This document shows, piece by piece, positions 58,995 through 64,000 of a DNA stretch of 64,000 bases. The stretch spans positions 45,829-109,828 of the forward strand of contig DGRP01000008.1 of assembly GCA_002391065.1 (NCBI GenBank). The letters run 5' to 3'. Position numbers and translations under genes: made by a program. The notes below the pieces were generated by a model. It searched no databases and was not told where the DNA came from. It was given only the letters and a program-made list of their open reading frames with translations. This DNA is from Ruminococcus sp. UBA4385. Lineage in GTDB: Bacteria; Bacillota_A; Clostridia; Oscillospirales; Ruminococcaceae. Positions within the stretch are counted from its first letter, which is position 1, and each line of letters begins with the position of its first letter.

Positions 58995-59948
58995 TCAGCG
59001 CACCCTGAGCCTCTTTCTTGCCAGGTACATATAAACTCCTGCCGAAATAAGCACCGCTGCCGCCAGAATCGCAAACCATATTCCCTGAGCATTAAGGTAC
59101 ATTCTTATCTCAAAGCTTTCTGTTACCGAATTGCCTGCTGCATCTGTAACCGTAAGCTGATACTTTCCGGGGGTTTTCAGAACTCCGTCCGAGGGAAAGG
59201 TTTCTTTTTCATCTCCGAACTGAAGGTAGACCGAATCTGTCTTAGCTACGCCCTTTACGGTCACAGGGCCGCTTGCCTTGCCGTCTTTTACACCTTCAAG
59301 TGTTATCTTCGGAGCCTGATGGTCAACCGTAACGTGCAGACCGTAATCAACACCTGTTGAGGTACAGCGATAGCTTATAACATACTCGCCCTCGACAGAC
59401 ATATCCACCTTGCTTTTATCGGTCACCGGCTGCGTAACATCTGAGATTACCACTTCAATTACCTCAAATCCCGCAGGCATAAGGTATGTATTTATTGCTC
59501 CTGTGGTTTTGGATACTATAGTAAATGCAAGAAGCTGGTTTTCAGTATCATTTTCCGTACCGACAAGAACATAGCTTCCCGCCTCGGTAACACTGCTGAT
59601 ATCAGTATCCTCTGCAACCTCTCCGTCTTTATAGAGGATAGCATTCACTCCGCCGCTGACCGACAGGCTGACTTCCTCTGTAGTTATCATGCCGTTTGCA
59701 ACGGTAGAATAAACATAACCCTCCGATGCTGTATATCTGAACGTATGAGCATTTCTGTCAAAAACACTTCCGTCGGGAAGTGCCACTGACTGATTTGTTT
59801 CAGTTTCCTGACTTTCAACAGGCTCACCTGTGTAGATGTTTATTTCACCCTCATAGTCCATATCCAGCTCTGCAAAGGCAGTCAGCGACAGTGCAGATAC
59901 TGCGATACACAGCGATATTGGTAATGCCAGCAGCTTTTTAAGCAGCAT
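58995..59948 (-). CDS. Membrane-anchored Ig-like surface protein
   Basis: The 317-residue protein has a signal peptide (about 1-25). At least one bacterial Ig-like module is visible (APKITLEGVKDGKASGPVTV, then PGKYQLTVTDAAGNS). A C-terminal membrane segment near 290-311 is followed by a basic ARKRLRVR stop-transfer tail. Such domains usually mediate surface contact or scaffold envelope complexes. AAGGAGACGG lies before the ATG. It lies between the VirB6-like and VirD4 genes, suggesting a structural part of the machine. Confidence 0.85.
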   Translation of the reverse strand: MLLKKLLALPISLCIAVSALSLTAFAELDMDYEGEINIYTGEPVESQETETNQSVALPDGSVFDRNAHTFRYTASEGYVYSTVANGMITTEEVSLSVSGGVNAILYKDGEVAEDTDISSVTEAGSYVLVGTENDTENQLLAFTIVSKTTGAINTYLMPAGFEVIEVVISDVTQPVTDKSKVDMSVEGEYVISYRCTSTGVDYGLHVTVDHQAPKITLEGVKDGKASGPVTVKGVAKTDSVYLQFGDEKETFPSDGVLKTPGKYQLTVTDAAGNSVTESFEIRMYLNAQGIWFAILAAAVLISAGVYMYLARKRLRVR

Positions 59949-59968
59949 CCGACCGTCTCCTTTTCAGT

Positions 59969-62002
59969 TTATTCTTCCTCTGACTCTTCAGTTTCCTCAC
60001 CGAGAACTGTTATATTACGCTCCTCAAGGTCATAGTAGACCTCATCAGCTCTGAACATATGCGAGCGTATCTCACCGAGGTCCATCTGACCCATTTTATA
60101 GTATGGGCACTTGTAGCTCGGGGTATATTTTGTCCTTAACGGGAAATTTCCGAAGGTAACGATAATGGCATTTCCCGTTGACTCCTTGTTGTTGAGCATC
60201 TGCAGCTCGCTCGGGTAGATAAGAGGTCTTACCTGTGTCTGCGAGGACAGGTTTATGTCGCCTTCCTTGGAGCCTATTCCTGCTGAGGTGCTCGTTGTAC
60301 GGACTGTCATATTTCCGCAGAGCTTTGAGAACTCCTCGCAGGTGCCTATATCGTTTGAACCGATGAACATTTTCATACCGCAGTTGCTCTTTACGATGTC
60401 TGCGACCTCGTTGCCGTAAACGTTCGAGAGCTGCGAATATGACTGAACGACCATGTTAAACCATATCTTTCTGGAACGGCCGACAGTTATCATCTTGTCG
60501 AATTTTTCAATCTTCGGCATATTACCGAACTCATCGAGAATAAAGTATACATTTCTCGGAAGAGAGAGGTCCTCTCTCGCCGATGCAACCTTGATGAGCG
60601 CCTTATACATACAAAGAATGAACACAGCCGCCAGTCCGTGACGTGTATCCTTCTCATCAGGTATCTTCATGAACAGTGCTGTAGGCTGATCCGCAAAGGA
60701 AGCAGCGTCAACGTCAGTCGCACTGGTCAGGCCGCAGAGACCGCGGTCATTGAACATATTAAGCTTATCAAAAGTGATAGACATATAAGACGAAAGCGTT
60801 GTATCCGCTGCGGAAAGCACCTGTCTTGACAGGGTATACGCCTGAGAGAGCTTGCTTCTGCCGTCGAAGTAGCGCTTGAGCGCCTCAAACTCATTTTCAC
60901 TGTTGGTAAGCGCCTTGTTTATATTGAAGAAGTTGAACTTCTCCTTGGTCATTTCAAGTCTGGGGTCTTCGGAGTCCTCAAGCATTGCGAGGCAGGTAGA
61001 CATAATTATCGACCTTGCGCCCTTCTCCCAGACGGGGTCTTTTTCGTTCTCAATAGGACAGATAACCGAGATAAGGTCATTCAGGTCCTCATACATTTCA
61101 TCATATATCTGCTGTCTTGTTACAGCCACATCGTCCTGACAGTGCGAGGGGTCAGCATAGGCCTTGCCCTGCCACTCACACCAGAGCGCACCTTCCTCAG
61201 CCTCTCCGTCGGGGCGGGTAAGGTCGGGATAGTTCGCCATACTGTCACGGTGAGCAATTATCCCCTTGCCTGCTTCAACGTAATCCTGATACATATCCCA
61301 TATACCGCCAAGAGGATTCCATCTGCTTGACGAATATGTATCACGCAGATCGAGCAGAAGCACCTTATAACCTCTCTCGGTCAGGTACTTTGAGTGAAGC
61401 GAAAAAAGCTCGCCCTTAGGGTCTGTCATTATCATTGAGCTGCCGCAGCTTGTAGCACCGAGCAGCTGTATCATCGGGTTGATGAAAGTGGTTGTTTTAC
61501 CTGAACCTGTAGCACCTATGATAAGGCTGTGAGCTCCCGACAGGAAATTCACCTGAAGGTGGTCATGCTTATCAAGGGTAGCCCTGACGGGTATTCCGTC
61601 TTTATTGCACTTGCCGAGGTCATCATAGTCATACTCGGGGAAGTAGCGGTCTCTCTCGGCATCTGTCAGGAAGCGGCTGTTTTCAAGTCCGCCCTTAACA
61701 ACGTCGATCTTGCCGTCCTTACCGAGAAGCCCTCTGCCTGTGCCGAAAACGTAGTCCAGATTATTGCTTGAAAAGAGGTATATAATAGTTGACAGGACAA
61801 GCACCAGCGCACCGATGACCCAGGTTTTCAGCTCCAGGAACATCCCGAAATCTATATGGAACTTGTCTCTGTCATTAAACATACGGATATAGGTCATAAA
61901 TTCACGCACAGCAAAGCCGACCACGCCTATAATCAGAAGTGCGCAGACTACGATCTTTGCTATTTTTTTCGGAGTCAGATCCCTGAAAATCCGTTTAATC
62001 AT
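59969..62002 (-). CDS. VirD4/TraG-type coupling ATPase
   Basis: Type IV coupling proteins select substrates and feed them to the secretion channel. The 677-residue protein has two N-terminal membrane segments (about 15-35 and 60-77). Walker A GATGSGKTTT lies near 162-171, TDPKGELF follows, and Walker B YFILDEFGNMP lies near 485. The motif RVAEYTQ-type ends are replaced by an acidic tail with repeated EE. Its start overlaps the previous gene by four bases. The presence of a coupling ATPase implies specific substrates, protein or DNA. Confidence 0.95.
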   Translation of the reverse strand: MIKRIFRDLTPKKIAKIVVCALLIIGVVGFAVREFMTYIRMFNDRDKFHIDFGMFLELKTWVIGALVLVLSTIIYLFSSNNLDYVFGTGRGLLGKDGKIDVVKGGLENSRFLTDAERDRYFPEYDYDDLGKCNKDGIPVRATLDKHDHLQVNFLSGAHSLIIGATGSGKTTTFINPMIQLLGATSCGSSMIMTDPKGELFSLHSKYLTERGYKVLLLDLRDTYSSSRWNPLGGIWDMYQDYVEAGKGIIAHRDSMANYPDLTRPDGEAEEGALWCEWQGKAYADPSHCQDDVAVTRQQIYDEMYEDLNDLISVICPIENEKDPVWEKGARSIIMSTCLAMLEDSEDPRLEMTKEKFNFFNINKALTNSENEFEALKRYFDGRSKLSQAYTLSRQVLSAADTTLSSYMSITFDKLNMFNDRGLCGLTSATDVDAASFADQPTALFMKIPDEKDTRHGLAAVFILCMYKALIKVASAREDLSLPRNVYFILDEFGNMPKIEKFDKMITVGRSRKIWFNMVVQSYSQLSNVYGNEVADIVKSNCGMKMFIGSNDIGTCEEFSKLCGNMTVRTTSTSAGIGSKEGDINLSSQTQVRPLIYPSELQMLNNKESTGNAIIVTFGNFPLRTKYTPSYKCPYYKMGQMDLGEIRSHMFRADEVYYDLEERNITVLGEETEESEEE

Positions 62003-63819
62003 ATCCAGAACCTCTCAGGTGTAATTTGTGTTCTATTTTTCGGATCAATAAGGTTTGTACCTGCACTGCCTTCCCAGTTATAGTATATATGCGGCTGGTT
62101 TTTTATGTTGTCAAGCAGATACATACCGCTGAAGCCGTCACGTTCAAAGAGCGTGAGATCAGTAAGCTTGCTCAGATCTCCGCCGCTTGCGAAATACTGC
62201 GTTGAGTACTTGAACATATCCTCGGGTTTGATATACTCCATAATCTTGAAATACAGAGTTTTCTTTTCAGGTGTTTCATCAACATGATCCAGGTAAGCAC
62301 CATAGTCCATATAATAAGTCACAACTGTCTTTATCATGTCATCGGACATCGAAGTCGCATCATAGGGATCTATCTTGCTGTCGCTGTTTTTGACATTAAA
62401 GTACGAACCAAGGGTCCTGCTTCCGCTGTAAAGCTCAACTCTTGCAGCATCGCCAAGCCTCATTGAGCCGTAAACGAGCGTACCCATATTAAGAAGGGTA
62501 GAGCTGCTGTCAAGATAAAAAGGTACTGTCTTGCAGTTCTCATCGGCAAGTCCTCCGTAGAGAGCTCCGCCCCGCTGAATGATGATATCTCCGCCGATAC
62601 ACTTTATTGCGCCGCAGCCGTTTACCGTAGTATTTGCACCCGGCATAAACGGAGAAAGCACTCCGCCGTTCTTTATAAGGATAGTACCGCCGTTGTTGAT
62701 GATGGTACCATTGTTTATAAAGCTTCCCGAAATACTGAGGATACCGCCCTTATTAATGGTAAGGGTCTCACCTGCAGGGAGAATAACTCCTTCGGAACGC
62801 TCCTCCTGACCTGCATTGCTGATATACTCATTTGCAGATATTTCAAGCACCTGATTTCTGTTGACAGAGGTACTGCCCTTTATAGCAGAGAACCTCATCT
62901 GAGTGCCTATATACCACGCTCTGCAGTAATTTGCGGAATTTTCTTCGGTCTCAACCTTAAAATACTGACCGTCTCTTGCGAGCATCGGGTCTTTAGAACC
63001 CGACCAGTCATTGAAAATCAGCCAGCCGCCAAGGCCGTCCTTTGCAGGAATAACTCCGCCGCCCTCATAGCTTCCCAGACCCTTAGACTGAAAAGCCCAT
63101 GATCTGTACGGGGTATGGCTGATCTTCAGAATACCGCCGTCATCTCTGTCAGGGCAGATGTAGTAATCTTCCTGATCCGACTGATCCTTTGACATTTTGA
63201 TAAAGTATTCGGGCGCATAGGCTCCGTCGATACCGTTATTGTTGCTGTTTTCATTTCTGCCGTAATACTTCACATAAACGCAGTCTCTTGACGAATCCGT
63301 AAAGAACACGTCTTTGGCTGCATCTATCTGCTTATCCTTTTCGACAAAGCCGTAGGCTCTGTCAGCGGCAGCCACGAAATAGCTCTTCATATGATCGACA
63401 TCACTGTCATCGGAAAGACTGTTCCAGGCAGGATCATTTGAGCTGAACTTTCTCACACCGTCGATACCGCCCGTATTGCTTGACGGTCCGACATAAATAT
63501 TCCCCGGAGCGACACCGCTGATATAGCTTGCAGGCTGATTATCAGGCGCAAACATAAGCAAACTCGGATGCCATTCGCTGTCAGTCGGATATGTATTGGA
63601 CTTGACACGCTCCCAACGGTAAAGAACGATCTCACCGTAGGCGTCCTTGAGCATATTATCCTCTGCCTGTGCTGCTGTATCAGCAGCCTTTTCATCAGCC
63701 GCAGCAAAAGCTCTTGTGACATCAAAAGCAGAACTGTCCGCTGCAAAGGAAAAGACCAATGCAGCGGTGACAGCTAAGCTTTTTAAGCAATTCTTTTTCT
63801 TAAAGGAAAAATGTTTCAT
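61999..63819 (-). CDS. Secreted protein with a beta-solenoid-like central region
   Basis: The 606-residue protein has a signal peptide (about 12-32). Its central region (about 330-440) has repeats of short GGxI, NNGT and GGxL units, such as INKGGILSISG and INNGGTILIKNGG, the form of a right-handed beta-helix or adhesin stalk. The C-terminal part has a globular alpha-beta pattern ending RFWI. No membrane anchor is seen. AAAGGAAC precedes the ATG. Its end overlaps the VirD4 start, so it belongs to the secretion operon. The function is unknown; a surface or pilus-associated role is inferred. Confidence 0.82.
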   Translation of the reverse strand: MKHFSFKKKNCLKSLAVTAALVFSFAADSSAFDVTRAFAAADEKAADTAAQAEDNMLKDAYGEIVLYRWERVKSNTYPTDSEWHPSLLMFAPDNQPASYISGVAPGNIYVGPSSNTGGIDGVRKFSSNDPAWNSLSDDSDVDHMKSYFVAAADRAYGFVEKDKQIDAAKDVFFTDSSRDCVYVKYYGRNENSNNNGIDGAYAPEYFIKMSKDQSDQEDYYICPDRDDGGILKISHTPYRSWAFQSKGLGSYEGGGVIPAKDGLGGWLIFNDWSGSKDPMLARDGQYFKVETEENSANYCRAWYIGTQMRFSAIKGSTSVNRNQVLEISANEYISNAGQEERSEGVILPAGETLTINKGGILSISGSFINNGTIINNGGTILIKNGGVLSPFMPGANTTVNGCGAIKCIGGDIIIQRGGALYGGLADENCKTVPFYLDSSSTLLNMGTLVYGSMRLGDAARVELYSGSRTLGSYFNVKNSDSKIDPYDATSMSDDMIKTVVTYYMDYGAYLDHVDETPEKKTLYFKIMEYIKPEDMFKYSTQYFASGGDLSKLTDLTLFERDGFSGMYLLDNIKNQPHIYYNWEGSAGTNLIDPKNRTQITPERFWI

Positions 63820-63857
63820 AACCGTTCCTTTTACAGTTGAAAATTAACAGTAATAAA

Positions 63858-64000
63858 TCAGCTGTTATTGTTCATCCACTTAACCATCTCAGGTGTTGCG
63901 ATACGCAGAGCAACGATCAGAATGAATATCAGCACGAAGCCGATGATAGCACTCTTCAGGTGCTGCTTAGCCTTCTCACGCTCCTGAGGCTCTTCTGCTC
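63858..64000 (-). CDS. VirB2-like pilin, C-terminal part
   Basis: Only the last 47 codons are in the window. They read a charged loop (EEPQEREKAKQHLK), a hydrophobic segment IIGFVLIFILIVALRIA and a short end PEMVKWMNNNS. A charged loop followed by a second hydrophobic helix is the C-terminal half of VirB2/TrbC-type type IV secretion pilins. It is the upstream-most visible gene of the operon. The identification is provisional because the N-terminal half is outside the window. Confidence 0.6.
   Translation of the reverse strand, partial: AEEPQEREKAKQHLKSAIIGFVLIFILIVALRIATPEMVKWMNNNS

Noticed and set aside
45310..64000. Integrative conjugative element or plasmid
   Set aside because: No integrase, relaxase, oriT or direct-repeat attachment sites are visible and the region matches its surroundings; it cannot be ruled out because the right end is outside the window.

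Overview
The window looks like a chromosomal segment of a low-to-moderate GC, Gram-positive anaerobe of the Ruminococcus/Oscillospiraceae type (Bacillota, class Clostridia). The evidence is a Clostridia-style division and cell-wall cluster, a MurE with the meso-diaminopimelate motif DNPR, Spo0A next to SpoIVB, an oxygen-sensitive class III ribonucleotide reductase, and textbook sigma-A promoters (TTGACA/TTGAAA, 16-18 bp, TATAAT). The identification rests on gene content and protein motifs read by eye; no database search was possible.

Layout. 1-113: start of a reverse-strand DUF1858-type redox protein. 113-887: a long regulatory gap with three promoters, a strong hairpin and a 10-bp-periodic MraZ-type operator. 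888-16330: a dcw cluster, mraZ-rsmH-ftsL-ftsI/spoVD-murE-murF-mraY(divergent)-ftsW-murG-unknown membrane protein-murA-ftsQ-ftsZ. It lacks murD, murC and ftsA. 16649-19368: a DivIVA-like coiled-coil protein, an orphan fumarase beta subunit, a SigH-like sigma factor, a tRNA-like remnant and a zinc-ribbon protein. 19599-21805 (reverse): spo0A and spoIVB. 22001-28666: two small unknown genes, nrdD-nrdG behind an NrdR-like box, a VanY-like carboxypeptidase and a membrane sulfatase-fold protein. 28709-34592 (reverse): secA, a NUDIX hydrolase and a YfhO-type membrane protein. 34640-35980: divergent promoters, a candidate structured RNA and an orphan beta-class DNA methyltransferase.

The most unusual part is 36-64 kb. 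At 36177-37449 an ECF sigma factor sits among three small precursors with double-glycine-type leaders (one Nif11-like); no maturation enzyme or transporter is visible. At 37528-45074 three large cytosolic proteins of unknown function appear to share a C-terminal domain. From beyond 64000 down to 45310 a long reverse-strand operon encodes a type IV secretion-like machine: a VirB2-like pilin, VirD4 ATPase, VirB6-like channel protein and a PrgI-VirB4 fusion. With it are a beta-solenoid-like secreted protein, a membrane-anchored Ig-like protein, a STAS regulator and an 1804-residue surface protein. No relaxase, integrase or attachment site is visible, so it may be a chromosomal secretion or adhesion apparatus rather than a transfer element. 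The three neighbouring cytosolic proteins with a common C-terminus are possible substrates, but this is inference.
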